Source of the DNA: Eutrophocola salsuginis
GTDB lineage: Bacteria; Pseudomonadota; Gammaproteobacteria; Pseudomonadales; Pseudohongiellaceae
Assembly: GCA_038147195.1 (NCBI GenBank)
Contig: JAYQTB010000004.1
Span: 248,001-312,000 of the forward strand
Reading direction: 5' to 3'
Length of the DNA stretch: 64,000 nucleotides
The notes under the pieces are model-generated. The model was not told the origin of the DNA, did no database searches, and saw only the letters and a program-made list of their open reading frames with translations. A program made the translations under genes and the position numbers. Each line of letters begins with the position of its first letter. Position 1 is the first letter of the stretch. This document shows positions 44,431 through 53,899 of the stretch, one piece after another.

Positions 44431-45816
44431 ATGAAATTAACAGCGCGTTATTTTCCGATGCTGCTATTAGCGAGCCTCTTATATTCAGGCATTCCTGCTA
44501 ACAGTTTAGCCCGGAACATTGTCACCCCCGAAAGAGCTGGCATCGCCGCGATGCTGGAAGAAGTCACGCCCGCCGTCGTCAATATCTCGGTAACGGGAAC
44601 GGCAGCGGCACCCGAAAACCCGCTCATGAACGACCCGTTCTTCCGCCGCTTCTTCGAGGCGCCGGACCAGCCCCAGACGCGTCCCGTCCAGGCAGCCGGT
44701 TCGGGTGTCATCATCGATGCTGACAACGGTTACGTGCTGACCAACCATCACGTGGTCACCAACGCCGACGATATACAGATCACTCTCTCGGACAAACGCC
44801 AGGTGCCGGCTACTCTCATCGGCAGTGATGCGGCCACCGACATCGCCTTGTTGCAAATCCAGGCTGACAACCTAGTAGCGGTGCCCATGACGGATTCCGA
44901 AACCCTGCAAGTCGGTGATTATGTCGCCGCCATCGGGAATCCATTCGGTCTCGGTCAGACCGTGACCACCGGTATCGTCAGTGCGCTGGGCCGGCATACC
45001 GGCATCAACGGTGATGGTTACGAGGATTTCATCCAGACCGATGCGTCCATCAATCCCGGCAACTCGGGTGGTGCGCTGGTGGATTTCAACGGCACGCTCA
45101 TCGGTATCAACTCTTCCATCATTTCTCCGGCGGGCGGTAATGTCGGTATCGGTTTCGCCGTGCCCATCAACATGGCCATGGCCGTCGTGAACCAGCTGAT
45201 CGAGTTCGGCGAGATCCGTCGCGGCCTGCTGGGTGTCCGCATCACCGACCTGACACCCGATGTAGTCGAGGCGCTTGACCTACAGATCAGCGTCGGAGCT
45301 GTCGTGTCCAGTGTCGAACCCGGTTCACCTGCAGAAAGGGGTGGTATTGAGGCAGGCGACATCATCGTCGCTATCGACGGCAACGCCATAACGGATGCCG
45401 CTGATTTGCGCAACACCATCGGCCTGACCCGTGCCGGCAGTCAAGTGGAGATCGGCCTGATCCGCGAAAACCGTCGCCTGGATTACGATGTCACAATCGG
45501 CAATGCGCCGGATTTAGCGGGCAATGCAGCGGGTGAAAAGGCCTCAACGACATCCGTGCTTGACGGCGCCGTGCTCAGTAATATTCCGTCAGGTCACGAG
45601 GCATATGGCAAGGTTGATGGCGTGCTCGTACAGGACGTTGGTCAGGGCAGTCGTGCCTTCCGCAATGGCCTGGAGGCCGGCGACATCATCATGGCGGTGA
45701 ACCGCAAAGCGGTGAAAGACCGTACCGAACTTGTGAGTCAGCTCGAGGCCAACAACGGCACCGTGGCCATGAACATCCTGCGGGGTAACCAGCAGCTTTT
45801 CCTGATCATGCGTTAA
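44431..45816 (+). CDS. Periplasmic Do-like serine endopeptidase (DegP/DegQ type)
   Basis: A 461-residue HtrA-family protease and chaperone. The signal peptide is MKLTARYFPMLLLASLLYS through about residue 27. The catalytic triad is His107 in VLTNHHVV, Asp137 in ATDIALLQI and Ser212 in NPGNSGGALV. Two PDZ domains follow, with the carboxylate-binding stretches GLLGVRITDLTP and GVLVQDVGQGSR. It degrades or refolds misfolded envelope proteins. The length without a long regulatory Q-loop fits DegQ better than DegP, but the name is left open. Confidence 0.93.
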   Translation: MKLTARYFPMLLLASLLYSGIPANSLARNIVTPERAGIAAMLEEVTPAVVNISVTGTAAAPENPLMNDPFFRRFFEAPDQPQTRPVQAAGSGVIIDADNGYVLTNHHVVTNADDIQITLSDKRQVPATLIGSDAATDIALLQIQADNLVAVPMTDSETLQVGDYVAAIGNPFGLGQTVTTGIVSALGRHTGINGDGYEDFIQTDASINPGNSGGALVDFNGTLIGINSSIISPAGGNVGIGFAVPINMAMAVVNQLIEFGEIRRGLLGVRITDLTPDVVEALDLQISVGAVVSSVEPGSPAERGGIEAGDIIVAIDGNAITDAADLRNTIGLTRAGSQVEIGLIRENRRLDYDVTIGNAPDLAGNAAGEKASTTSVLDGAVLSNIPSGHEAYGKVDGVLVQDVGQGSRAFRNGLEAGDIIMAVNRKAVKDRTELVSQLEANNGTVAMNILRGNQQLFLIMR

Positions 45817-45870
45817 TCAGACAAGCGGTCATGTACTAATTCACACACAAAAATCTGGGGAGGAACAGGA

Positions 45871-45991
45871 ATGAAGAACGCCATCAATTCATTGTCAGCC
45901 GCCATAGATTGACAAACTGGCACTGGACCGCTTCGATGAACTAAACCTTTTTGCCACTATGAAGGACAGCACATCTAACAACCCCAATTAA
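45871..45991 (+). pseudogene. Small frameshifted ORF with strong ribosome site
   Basis: ATG 45871 is preceded by GGGGAGGAACAGGA, a strong ribosome site, but the frame ends after 13 codons (MKNAINSLSAAID) at TGA 45910. Dropping one T at about 45910 gives DKLALDRFDELNLFATMKD and a stop at 45991, for about 39 residues. A terminator follows 20 bp later. A complete translation signal attached to a broken frame suggests a small protein hit by one indel or a sequence error. No family is recognised. Confidence 0.45.
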
Positions 45992-46011
45992 GGGCCAAAA
46001 TTCCGAAAACG

Positions 46012-46047
46012 ATGCCGACATGCTTTAATGCACGCCGGCATTTTTTT
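46012..46047 (+). terminator. Probable intrinsic terminator after the Do-like protease region
   Basis: ATGCCG and CGGCAT pair across an imperfect inner stem (TGC with GCA), followed by seven T. It lies just upstream of the AEC transporter's preferred start at 46058 and ends transcription from the protease and the small ORF. Confidence 0.7.
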
Positions 46048-46057
46048 GGTCCGTACC

Positions 46058-46990
46058 ATGTACATCGTTGAAACCCTGTTTCCCATCGTCGCGATTGCCT
46101 TTCTAGCCTGGCTGGCAGCGCGCCGAAGGATCGTCAGCGATAAGGAAGTTCAGACGCTGGAGAAACTGACCTTCACGTGGCTGGTGCCCTGTATGCTGTT
46201 CTACGGCACGGCGACGGCGGTCCTGCCAGAGGCCATGGACTGGGACCTGTTATGGTCGTATTACCTTGCCATATTGCTGGTATACCTGGGCGGAATGTTG
46301 ATCGCGCGGTTGAGTTTTGGACCTGGGCAGTTGCGGCTCAGTGTCATCGGCATGGGCTGTGCCTATCCCAACGTCACTATTCTCGGCATTCCCATCTGCC
46401 TGGAATTGCTGGGCGAAGCCGCCTTCGTGCCGATGTTCATGCTGATCTCCCTGAACAACCTACTGATCCTTTCCTTTGGCACCATCCTGGCTGAACTCAG
46501 GCGGGAAGAGGGTAGTGCGATGCGCGCACACCTGGCGAAGATCGGTGCTGGCCTTTTGAAAAACCCCATCAGCGGCAGCCTCATTGGCGGCATGCTGGTG
46601 AACCTGGCGGGCATTCCCATCTACGGTCCGTTGCTGGATTCCCTAGAGCTGCTGAGCCGGGCGGCCATTCCCGCGGCATTGCTGACACTGGGTGCGGGAC
46701 TAAACCGTTACCGAGTCAAGGGCGAGGTCACCATGGCGCTGGTGCTGACGGGCATGAAACTGCTGGTGCTGCCAGGCCTGGTCTGGTTCCTGGCTTTTTT
46801 TGTCTTCGACCTCGACATTCTCTGGGCGCGCACAGCCGTATTGCTGGCCTGCATGCCGGTCGGCATCACGGTGTATGTTTTTTCAATCCGTTATAAAAGC
46901 TGCGAGAACTTGGTGGCCACGGCGATCGTGCTGTCGTGCATGCTGTCGGTGTTCAGCATCAGTTTCTATGCCTACCTACTGGATATCTGA
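46058..46990 (+). CDS. AEC family transporter
   Basis: A 310-residue membrane protein of the auxin efflux carrier family, with ten predicted helices. The N-terminus MYIVETLFPIVAIAFLAWLAA and the stretches KLTFTWLVPCMLFYG and MGCAYPNVTILGIPICLELLG are typical. The C-terminal half repeats the fold (MLVNLAGIPIYGPLLDSLELL). Bacterial members move dicarboxylates, malonate or other organic acids; the substrate is unknown. The start at ATG 46058 is preferred because the frame from 46028 would overlap the terminator. Its 3' end overlaps convergent lnt by 15 bp. Confidence 0.88.
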   Translation: MYIVETLFPIVAIAFLAWLAARRRIVSDKEVQTLEKLTFTWLVPCMLFYGTATAVLPEAMDWDLLWSYYLAILLVYLGGMLIARLSFGPGQLRLSVIGMGCAYPNVTILGIPICLELLGEAAFVPMFMLISLNNLLILSFGTILAELRREEGSAMRAHLAKIGAGLLKNPISGSLIGGMLVNLAGIPIYGPLLDSLELLSRAAIPAALLTLGAGLNRYRVKGEVTMALVLTGMKLLVLPGLVWFLAFFVFDLDILWARTAVLLACMPVGITVYVFSIRYKSCENLVATAIVLSCMLSVFSISFYAYLLDI

Positions 46991-48562
46991 AGACTTTTTC
47001 AGGTTTAGCCGGTCTTTCAGCCACTGTGCATCGACTTTGTAGCAAAGGGTAAGCAAACCCAGGCAAAGCAACAGCACCGGCCAGGAACCCCACCATGAAA
47101 AGGGCGTGCGGCCGGTGAATACTTGCACATCGCCACGTAGTACCTCGACCTGGAACTGTTCCGAGCGGGACAGTATATTGCCCTTTTCATCGATGATTGC
47201 AGATACACCGTTATTGGTGGCGCGCACCATGTAGCGGCCGTTTTCGAGCGCGCGCATAGCGGCTATCTGCAGGTGTTGTAGCGGACCCCACGAGGCGCCG
47301 AACCAGGTGTCGTTGCTGATGGTTACAAGAATGTCGGCAGTCCGCGCCTGGCGGCGCACAAAATCCGGGTATACCACCTCGTAACAGATGAATGGTGCCA
47401 GTACGTATTGCCCGGCGGTAAGCAATGATTGCCCCGAAGGCCCCTTTTCAAGGGAAGACATAGGCAGTTCGAAGATCTGCAGCACCGATGACATCAGTCC
47501 GCGCAACGGTACGTATTCCCCAAACGGTACAAGTTTCTGTTTGTGGTAGATGCCGGTCCCATTGCCCAGACTGGTGATGCTGTTATGCAGGCCATTACCG
47601 GTGCGGCCGAAGATGCCCGTGACAAGGGTCGCATTGTTGCTACTGGCTTCGGCGGTAAGATAAGTTACCACGGGGTTTGCATCGTCATAAACGTAGGGGA
47701 TGGCGGTTTCCGGCCAGACCACAATGTCCGCATCCCACAAAGACGCGGTCAGTTCGTCGTACAGTTTAAGATTCTGCTCGGTAAAGTCGCGGTCGAACTT
47801 CAAGCGCTGGTCGATGTTGCCCTGCACGAGACCGATGGTAATGGTTTCACCATCGACGGGTTCCACCCAGTCTAGTCCGTCGGTGAGTGAGGCGCAGATC
47901 CATAGTAAGAACAGGGCGGTGGGCACATAGGTGCGGGCCACGTCATACGAGGAATGTCTGCGGTGATACGCGAGAAACATTTCACCGAAACCGGCGCCCG
48001 ACAGGACAATCACCAGGCTGATGCCAAGTACACCGAACAGCGGAGCGACGCCCGCAAAGGGCGAATTCACATGGGCAGCGCCCGCGTAAAGCCAGGGAAA
48101 GCCGGTGAAAAACCAGCCACGTAACCATTCCAGCAAGACCCACAGCGCGGCGAAACTGGACACGTAGAAGGAACGGTTAAAAAACCGCTGGTTGAGCCAT
48201 CCCTGCAGGGCGAAGAACAATGCCATCGCAGCCACGAACAGCGCCGTGATCAGTCCGGCCAGGAAGGCCCCAGTGTTTCCATAGACGCTGATGCTGACAT
48301 AAATCCACGAGGCGCCTACACCGAACAGGCCGAGCCCATAACACCAGCCGACCAGAGCGCCTGTTTCAGGGGAGGCGTTTTTCAATGAGAGATAAAATCC
48401 CAGCACCGAGACGAATCCCAGTAACCACATGTTGAACGGGCTGAAGGAGAGTGGGCCTAAGACACCCGCAACGAGCGCCAACAGCAGGCGCATGAATGTG
48501 GTTGGCCTGAATTCGGCGCCGGTTACAGGGGCAGGAGTGCCGGTGTAATTGTCAGCGGCCAT
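46976..48562 (-). CDS. lnt: Apolipoprotein N-acyltransferase
   Basis: Lnt adds the third acyl chain to the N-terminal Cys of lipoproteins in the inner membrane. The 528-residue protein has several N-terminal helices followed by a nitrilase-like catalytic domain. The triad is visible as Glu in VWPETAIPY, Lys in HKQKLVPFGEYVPLR and Cys in FICYEVVYPD. It is the last gene of miaB-phoH-ybeY-corC-lnt, and its start overlaps the corC stop (ATGA). It overlaps the convergent AEC gene by 15 bp. Confidence 0.96.
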   Translation of the reverse strand: MAADNYTGTPAPVTGAEFRPTTFMRLLLALVAGVLGPLSFSPFNMWLLGFVSVLGFYLSLKNASPETGALVGWCYGLGLFGVGASWIYVSISVYGNTGAFLAGLITALFVAAMALFFALQGWLNQRFFNRSFYVSSFAALWVLLEWLRGWFFTGFPWLYAGAAHVNSPFAGVAPLFGVLGISLVIVLSGAGFGEMFLAYHRRHSSYDVARTYVPTALFLLWICASLTDGLDWVEPVDGETITIGLVQGNIDQRLKFDRDFTEQNLKLYDELTASLWDADIVVWPETAIPYVYDDANPVVTYLTAEASSNNATLVTGIFGRTGNGLHNSITSLGNGTGIYHKQKLVPFGEYVPLRGLMSSVLQIFELPMSSLEKGPSGQSLLTAGQYVLAPFICYEVVYPDFVRRQARTADILVTISNDTWFGASWGPLQHLQIAAMRALENGRYMVRATNNGVSAIIDEKGNILSRSEQFQVEVLRGDVQVFTGRTPFSWWGSWPVLLLCLGLLTLCYKVDAQWLKDRLNLKKSSDIQ

Positions 48563-49425
48563 CAGCCGGGCTCGCCGGTGTCCTCGGCAAACACCGTGGT
48601 GACCAGGAGCAGGCGAATTTGGCGGCTGTCGGCGTTCAGGACCTTAAACACGTACGGACCAATGCCGACGGTTTCATCCCTTTCCGGGATATGGCGGAAC
48701 TGGTCGAGTACAAGCCCGCCGATGGTGTCGTATTCGTCATCGGGCAGCTTGCTGTGAAAGAAGTTGTTGAAATCCTCGATGGGCGTCAGGGCCTTGACCG
48801 TGTAGTTGTCCTTGTCCACCTTCTTGATCTGGTCCTCTTCGTCGACATCATATTCGTCCTCGATCTCGCCGACGATCTGCTCCAGAACGTCCTCGATGGT
48901 GACCACACCGCCCAAGCCACCATACTCGTCGATGACGATGGCCATGTGGTTCTTGTTCTCGCGGAACTCCTTGAGCAGCACGTTTAGGCGTTTCGATTCC
49001 GGGACGAAGATCGCAGGACGCAGAACGTCCTTCAGATTGAAACGGGATTCCGAGTCAAGCACGAGCGGCAACAGGTCCTTGGCCAACAGAATGCCCACGA
49101 CGTCGTCCTTGCTTTCACCAATGACCGGGAACCTGGAATGGCCGGCGTCTATAACCTTGGGAATGATGTCGTGTGGCGAGTCGGTGATGTCGATGGTGGC
49201 GACCTGCGAACGCGGGATCATTATTTCACGCACCTGCATATCGTTGACCTGCAGGGCGCCCTCGATGATGCTCAGACCGTCAGCATCAATGATCTGGTTC
49301 TGTTCGGCCTGGCGGAGGATGTTGATCAGGCTTTTGGTGTCGTCTACCGATTCTGTGAATAGGTTTGTTAGTTTGCCGATCCAGGAACCGCTTCCCGAAT
49401 CACTGTCAGGTTGATCGTCACTCAT
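48562..49425 (-). CDS. corC: CorC/HlyC family CBS-domain protein (YbeX)
   Basis: A 287-residue cytosolic protein with two CBS domains (DMQVREIMIPRSQVATID and SRFPVIGESKDDVVGILLAKDL) and a C-terminal CorC_HlyC domain (GIGPYVFKVLNADSRQIRLL). ATG 49425 is chosen because it matches the family opening MSDDQ; a longer frame begins at 49464. It overlaps the end of ybeY by 8 bp. YbeX is linked to Mg/Co resistance and ribosome maturation; the exact action is not settled. It sits in the conserved order before lnt. Confidence 0.92.
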   Translation of the reverse strand: MSDDQPDSDSGSGSWIGKLTNLFTESVDDTKSLINILRQAEQNQIIDADGLSIIEGALQVNDMQVREIMIPRSQVATIDITDSPHDIIPKVIDAGHSRFPVIGESKDDVVGILLAKDLLPLVLDSESRFNLKDVLRPAIFVPESKRLNVLLKEFRENKNHMAIVIDEYGGLGGVVTIEDVLEQIVGEIEDEYDVDEEDQIKKVDKDNYTVKALTPIEDFNNFFHSKLPDDEYDTIGGLVLDQFRHIPERDETVGIGPYVFKVLNADSRQIRLLLVTTVFAEDTGEPG

Positions 49426-49933
49426 TGCCAGTGTCATCCAGGTGGTAAGGATTGTCGAATCCAAGTGTGCTAAGAATTTGAATTTCCAGGGCTTCCATTC
49501 GTTCGGCGTCGGCGGCCTGTTCGTGGTCGAAACCGCTTAAGTGCAGTACGCCATGAACAGTCAAGTGCGCCCAGTGCGCCTGCATAGGCTTACACTGTTC
49601 ATCGGCTTCCCGTTCAACAACGGATGCACAAATAGCCAAGTCGCCCAGAAGATTGATGTCCGTCCCCTGAATACGCTCGCCGGGGAAGGACAGGATATTG
49701 GTGGCGCCGTGTTTATGCCGGTAATGGCTGTTCAGTTCGGCCGACTCCGCTTCGTCGACCAGGCGGATGCTCAGTTCAGCGCCCGTCGTGAAGGGGTCCT
49801 CGCCGTCCTCACCTGCTTTACTGATAGCGGCCAGGGTGGCCTGTGTCCAGTGCTGGAAGTCGGCGGCTTTTGGAGTGGATTGTGTCGAACTGGCGTTCAC
49901 GATCTCTACCGTCACATCAATGCTCGCGTTCAT
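49418..49933 (-). CDS. ybeY: Endoribonuclease YbeY
   Basis: YbeY is a zinc endoribonuclease that takes part in 16S rRNA 3'-end processing and ribosome quality control. The 171-residue frame from ATG 49933 begins MNASIDVTVEIVNASS. The zinc motif H3xH5xH is in LTVHGVLHLSGFDHEQ, and HWAHLTVHG precedes it. The Arg of the family is in SIRLVDEAESAELNSHYR, followed by KHGATNILSFPGE. The start lies inside the end of phoH, so the genes are coupled. A longer frame from 50083 is not conserved. Confidence 0.95.
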   Translation of the reverse strand: MNASIDVTVEIVNASSTQSTPKAADFQHWTQATLAAISKAGEDGEDPFTTGAELSIRLVDEAESAELNSHYRHKHGATNILSFPGERIQGTDINLLGDLAICASVVEREADEQCKPMQAHWAHLTVHGVLHLSGFDHEQAADAERMEALEIQILSTLGFDNPYHLDDTGNE

Positions 49934-50975
49934 TGAATCTATCATTGTCTCGGTTCTTGTCGGAAATGAGCTCGGTGATGCTGTGCCGGTCGTGCTCCTC
50001 GTAGGCATCCACCACCTTCTGCACGATGGGGTGGCGCACCACGTCCTTAGACTTAAAGTAGGTGAAGCTGACACCGGGGACATTTTGGAGGATCTTGCTG
50101 GCCTGAACTAGACCGCTGCCGACACCGCGGGGCAAGTCGATCTGGGTGACGTCACCGGTAATGACCGCGGTGGACCCGAAGCCGATTCGGGTGAGGAACA
50201 TTTTCATCTGCGAGGTCGTGGTGTTCTGGCTTTCATCAAGAATGATGAAGGCATTGTTCAGGGTGCGCCCGCGCATGTATGCAAGTGGTGCCACTTCAAT
50301 TACATTCTTTTCTATGAGGCGTCCTACCCTCTCAAAGCCGAGCATCTCGTAGAGTGCGTCGTACAGGGGGCGCAGGTAAGGATCTACTTTCTGACTGAGG
50401 TCGCCTGGCAGGAAGCCGAGTTTTTCCCCCGCCTCCACGGCGGGGCGCACCAGCAGAATACGGCTGATCTGTTCCTTCATCAGGGCTTCCACGGCGCAAA
50501 CGACGGCCAGGTAGGTCTTGCCCGTACCGGCCGGACCGATGCCGAAGTTGATGTCATGGCGCACTATGGCGCGCACGTAAATGTTCTGGTTGCGACCGCG
50601 CGGTTTGATGGAAGCTTTGGGCGTACGAAGCAGGACGAAATCGTCGCCGTGATCGTCATCGCCAGTGGTGTATTCCGCCGAAGTCTCTTCGCCGGCCATG
50701 TTGATGCCTTCCTGGATGGTCATGTGTATCGTGTCGGGGGCCAGGTCGCTATCGTTGCGGGTCAGGGCATACAGGGTTCTGATGATGCCGGCAGTGTTTT
50801 TCACGGCATCAGGTGCGCCGGTGACCATGAATTCGCTACCCCTGTTCTGGATTTTCACCAGCAGTCGTTTCTCGATCTGTTTTAGGTGTTCATTCAGGCG
50901 TCCACACAGGCTGGCGAGACGTTGAGGATTATCGGGTTCCAGCACCAGGCGCTGGGAGAAGGATTGACTGGTCAT
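49917..50975 (-). CDS. PhoH family ATPase (YbeZ)
   Basis: A 352-residue protein of the PhoH/YbeZ family. The Walker A is GPAGTGKTYLAV and the Walker B is NAFIILDESQNTT. The N-terminal domain shows KHLKQIEKRLLVKIQNRGSE-like features of a nucleic-acid binding region. ATG 50975 starts MTSQSFSQRLVLEPDN, the family opening; a longer frame from 51062 is not conserved. YbeZ is an NTPase thought to act with YbeY on RNA. The two genes overlap by 17 bp, and it lies 130 bp downstream of miaB. Confidence 0.95.
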   Translation of the reverse strand: MTSQSFSQRLVLEPDNPQRLASLCGRLNEHLKQIEKRLLVKIQNRGSEFMVTGAPDAVKNTAGIIRTLYALTRNDSDLAPDTIHMTIQEGINMAGEETSAEYTTGDDDHGDDFVLLRTPKASIKPRGRNQNIYVRAIVRHDINFGIGPAGTGKTYLAVVCAVEALMKEQISRILLVRPAVEAGEKLGFLPGDLSQKVDPYLRPLYDALYEMLGFERVGRLIEKNVIEVAPLAYMRGRTLNNAFIILDESQNTTTSQMKMFLTRIGFGSTAVITGDVTQIDLPRGVGSGLVQASKILQNVPGVSFTYFKSKDVVRHPIVQKVVDAYEEHDRHSITELISDKNRDNDRFNEREH

Positions 50976-51106
50976 GTAGGGAGAAAACAGGCCTCCGGGG
51001 GCAACAAACAAGTGGGAAGTATACCAATTGAGGGCGGAATTGGTATTAATTTTTCCGCGCAATCAGTATGCCTAATGTTTATAACTTATTAATATATAAT
51101 GTTTTA

Positions 51107-52429
51107 TTAGGCGATCTCGCCACGAAGGGAGTTGGGCAGGGCATCGACGATTGTCATGTCCACGATCTGCCCGATCACGTCCGCGCCGTCGGCACTGAAG
51201 TTCACCACACGATTGTTTTCGGTGCGACCCTGCAATTCAGCCGGGTCCTTTTTTGAAACACCGGTCACGAGGACAGGTTCGACCGTACCCACCATGGCCG
51301 CGGAAATGCCGTTGGCGTGTTGCAGTATACGGTCTTGCAAGATGGCCAGGCGCTGCCTCTTCACGTCCATTGGGGTTTCGTCCTTGAGGTCGGCGGCCGG
51401 GGTGCCGGGGCGGGCGCTGTATATGAAACTGAAGCTGTGGTCAAAACCGATCTCGTTGATTAGGTTCATGGTGTCCTCGAAATCCTTATCCGTCTCGCCG
51501 GGAAAGCCGACGATAAAATCCGAGGAGATGCTGATTTTGGGCCGGATGGCACGCAGCTTGCGGATGATGGATTTGTATTCGAGTACTGTGTGGTTGCGTT
51601 TCATAAGGGCCAGGATGCGGTCGGAACCGTGCTGCACGGGCAAATGCAGATGGCTTACCAGTTCCGGCACGCTGGCATAGGTGTCGATCAGGTTCTGGTT
51701 GAATTCCACTGGGTGCGAGGTAGTGTAGCGGATGCGGTCGATGCCCTCGATGGCGGCAACATAGGTTATCAGAGTGGCCAGGTCGATTAGGTCGCCTTCA
51801 TGGCTGAGCCCGCGGTATGCATTGACGTTCTGGCCCAGCAGGTTGACCTCGCGCACGCCCTGGGCAGCCAGGTGCACGGCTTCGGCCAAGATATCGTCCA
51901 GCGGGCGGCTGACTTCCTCGCCGCGGGTGTAGGGGACGACACAGAAGGAGCAGTATTTACTGCAGCCTTCCTGAATAGTAAGGAAGGCCTGGCACTCGGA
52001 GACCTGGGGTTCTGGGAGGCGGTCGAACTTCTCGATTTCCGGGAAGCTGATATCCACCACGGGATTGCCCTTGCCCGAGGCATCAAGCAACTCCGGCAGG
52101 CGGTGCAGCGTCTGAGGTCCAAATACCACATCCACGTAGGGTGCGCGTTTGCCGATCATCTCGCCTTCTTGGCTCGCAACGCAGCCGCCGACGGCGATCT
52201 TCAGTTCCGGTTTAAGCGTTTTCAATTCGCGCCAGCGACCCAATTGGTGAAAGACTTTTTCCTGGGCTTTTTCCCTGATGGAACAGGTATTTAGCAGAAG
52301 GACGTCGGCTTCTTCGGCAGTTTCTGCCCGTTCCATGCCCCGGTATTCCTGGAGCAAGTCGGCCATGCGCGCCGAGTCATACTCGTTCATCTGGCAGCCA
52401 TGGGTCTTGATGAAAACTTTCTTGGTCAT
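51107..52429 (-). CDS. miaB: tRNA-2-methylthio-N6-dimethylallyladenosine synthase
   Basis: MiaB is a radical-SAM methylthiotransferase that adds the 2-methylthio group to i6A37 of tRNA. The N-terminal cluster cysteines lie in THGCQMNEYDS, LLNTCSIREKA and AVGGCVASQE. The radical-SAM triad is in GCSKYCSFCVVPYTRG. A C-terminal TRAM domain (TENNRVVNFSADGADVIGQ) is present. ATG 52429 is preferred, giving 440 residues. It heads the miaB-phoH-ybeY-corC-lnt set. Confidence 0.96.
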   Translation of the reverse strand: MTKKVFIKTHGCQMNEYDSARMADLLQEYRGMERAETAEEADVLLLNTCSIREKAQEKVFHQLGRWRELKTLKPELKIAVGGCVASQEGEMIGKRAPYVDVVFGPQTLHRLPELLDASGKGNPVVDISFPEIEKFDRLPEPQVSECQAFLTIQEGCSKYCSFCVVPYTRGEEVSRPLDDILAEAVHLAAQGVREVNLLGQNVNAYRGLSHEGDLIDLATLITYVAAIEGIDRIRYTTSHPVEFNQNLIDTYASVPELVSHLHLPVQHGSDRILALMKRNHTVLEYKSIIRKLRAIRPKISISSDFIVGFPGETDKDFEDTMNLINEIGFDHSFSFIYSARPGTPAADLKDETPMDVKRQRLAILQDRILQHANGISAAMVGTVEPVLVTGVSKKDPAELQGRTENNRVVNFSADGADVIGQIVDMTIVDALPNSLRGEIA

Positions 52430-52591
52430 CGTTGGTAAAAATGCCGGCAAACAACGGGGCCGTGCCCTGAAAAAAAGAGGCGAAATTATACCGGCTTCCC
52501 TGGCAACACACTATAAAAGCTGGCATTTTGCCCTTGAAAACGGCCCAATAACCCCGATACTTATGGCGTTAACAGTTTCAAGGTAGTCATC

Positions 52592-52930
52592 ATGGCCAAA
52601 TCCAGACCCGAACCCATCTACAAGATCACCTTCCTCAACAAGGGACAGGTTTACGAAGTCTTCGCGAAGCAGGTGTATTCCAGCGACCTCTATGGCTTCA
52701 TCGAGATCGAGGAATTCCTGTTCGGTGAGCGCAGCCAGATGGTGGTGGATCCTGCCGAGGAAAAACTGAAGGCCGAGTTCGCCGGAGTCACCCGCAGCTT
52801 TATTCCCATGCAGGCCGTGATCCGCATCGATGAAGTGGAGAAAGAGGGAGTCGGCAAGATCGAAAGCGGTGACAACATCGCCCCCTTCCCCACATTGCTG
52901 TCGCCACACGGCAAGAGTAAGGGCCACTAG
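52592..52930 (+). CDS. DUF1820 family protein
   Basis: A 112-residue cytosolic protein of the DUF1820 family, well conserved in gammaproteobacteria and of unknown function. It shows the family opening RPEPIYKITFLNKGQVYEVF, then LYGFIEIEEFLFGER and IPMQAVIRIDEVEKEG. It is divergent from miaB, with about 160 bp between. No operon partner is obvious. Confidence 0.9.
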   Translation: MAKSRPEPIYKITFLNKGQVYEVFAKQVYSSDLYGFIEIEEFLFGERSQMVVDPAEEKLKAEFAGVTRSFIPMQAVIRIDEVEKEGVGKIESGDNIAPFPTLLSPHGKSKGH

Positions 52931-53034
52931 ACACTGCGTTTTTTACTCCGAACGCACTAGCAAGCTTATCCCCTTTACTTAACAATGGCATGATTCAGAC
53001 ATAGCCAGAACTTTACGCTAGGGGGACTCGCGGC

Positions 53035-53880
53035 ATGTCAGACAAGCTTCCTCAGGAAATGGCCTCGAACAGCTGGGCCGGCGAGATGGGTGATAAGTGG
53101 AATACTTACTTTGAAACCTTTGAAGGCATGATCGCGCCGGTGGGCGAGGCCGCTATTGAACATGCTTGTTTTGCTGACGGGGATCGCGTCATTGATATCG
53201 GTTGTGGCGCCGGAGTCACCAGCTTTGATATTGCCCGCAGAGTCGGCAACGGCCACGTGACCGGCCTGGACGTCAGCCCGGTACTGGTGGCGACGGCTAG
53301 GCGCCGCATCATGGAAAACGGGCTCTCCAACGTGGATTTCGTCTGCGACGATGCCGCCATTGCTAGCCTTTGCGGATACGACGTGCTGTTTTCCAGGTTC
53401 GGGGTGATGTTTTTTGAGGAACCCGTCGCTGCCTTCAGCAACATGCGCGGTTTCCTACGACCACGCGGCCGCCTCAGTTTCGTTTGTTGGGGTCCGCCTT
53501 CCGAACAACCCTGGGTTGTCCAGCTGATGGCCATCGCCGCCAAATACGTAGAACTACCACCGCCCGTCCCTAATGCACCCGGGCCTTTCGCCTTCGGCGA
53601 TCCGCATTACCTGCGCGGCATACTCGAGAGGTCAGGATTCAAAAACGTCAGGCTTACCCGCTGGACCGGCAACCAGCAAATAGGTGGCCCCGGTGCCACA
53701 CCCGAAACCGCGGCCCGTTTTGTCATGGATGCGCTTTTCCTCGGTGATGCCATGGCGAAATGCGGCGAACAGGACAAGGCAAGCGCCTTCCGGGATACCG
53801 TGAACCTGCTTAAGGATTTTGTCGTGAACGGTAATGTCGAGATGCAGGGTTGCGCCTGGCTGGTTGACGCGGATTGCTGA
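53035..53880 (+). CDS. Class I SAM-dependent methyltransferase
   Basis: A 281-residue Rossmann-type methyltransferase. Motif I is VIDIGCGAGVTSFDIARRVG, the acidic tip is VTGLDVSPVLVATARRR and VLFSRFGVMFFEEP gives motif IV. The C-terminal half, with NMRGFLRPRGRLSFVCWG, is the UbiE/Methyltransf_11 style. The substrate is unknown. The following TIGR01777 gene starts 20 bp later, so they may be co-transcribed. A GGGGG ribosome site precedes the ATG. Confidence 0.9.
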   Translation: MSDKLPQEMASNSWAGEMGDKWNTYFETFEGMIAPVGEAAIEHACFADGDRVIDIGCGAGVTSFDIARRVGNGHVTGLDVSPVLVATARRRIMENGLSNVDFVCDDAAIASLCGYDVLFSRFGVMFFEEPVAAFSNMRGFLRPRGRLSFVCWGPPSEQPWVVQLMAIAAKYVELPPPVPNAPGPFAFGDPHYLRGILERSGFKNVRLTRWTGNQQIGGPGATPETAARFVMDALFLGDAMAKCGEQDKASAFRDTVNLLKDFVVNGNVEMQGCAWLVDADC

Positions 53881-53899
53881 AAAGGCGTGGGGGTACACG

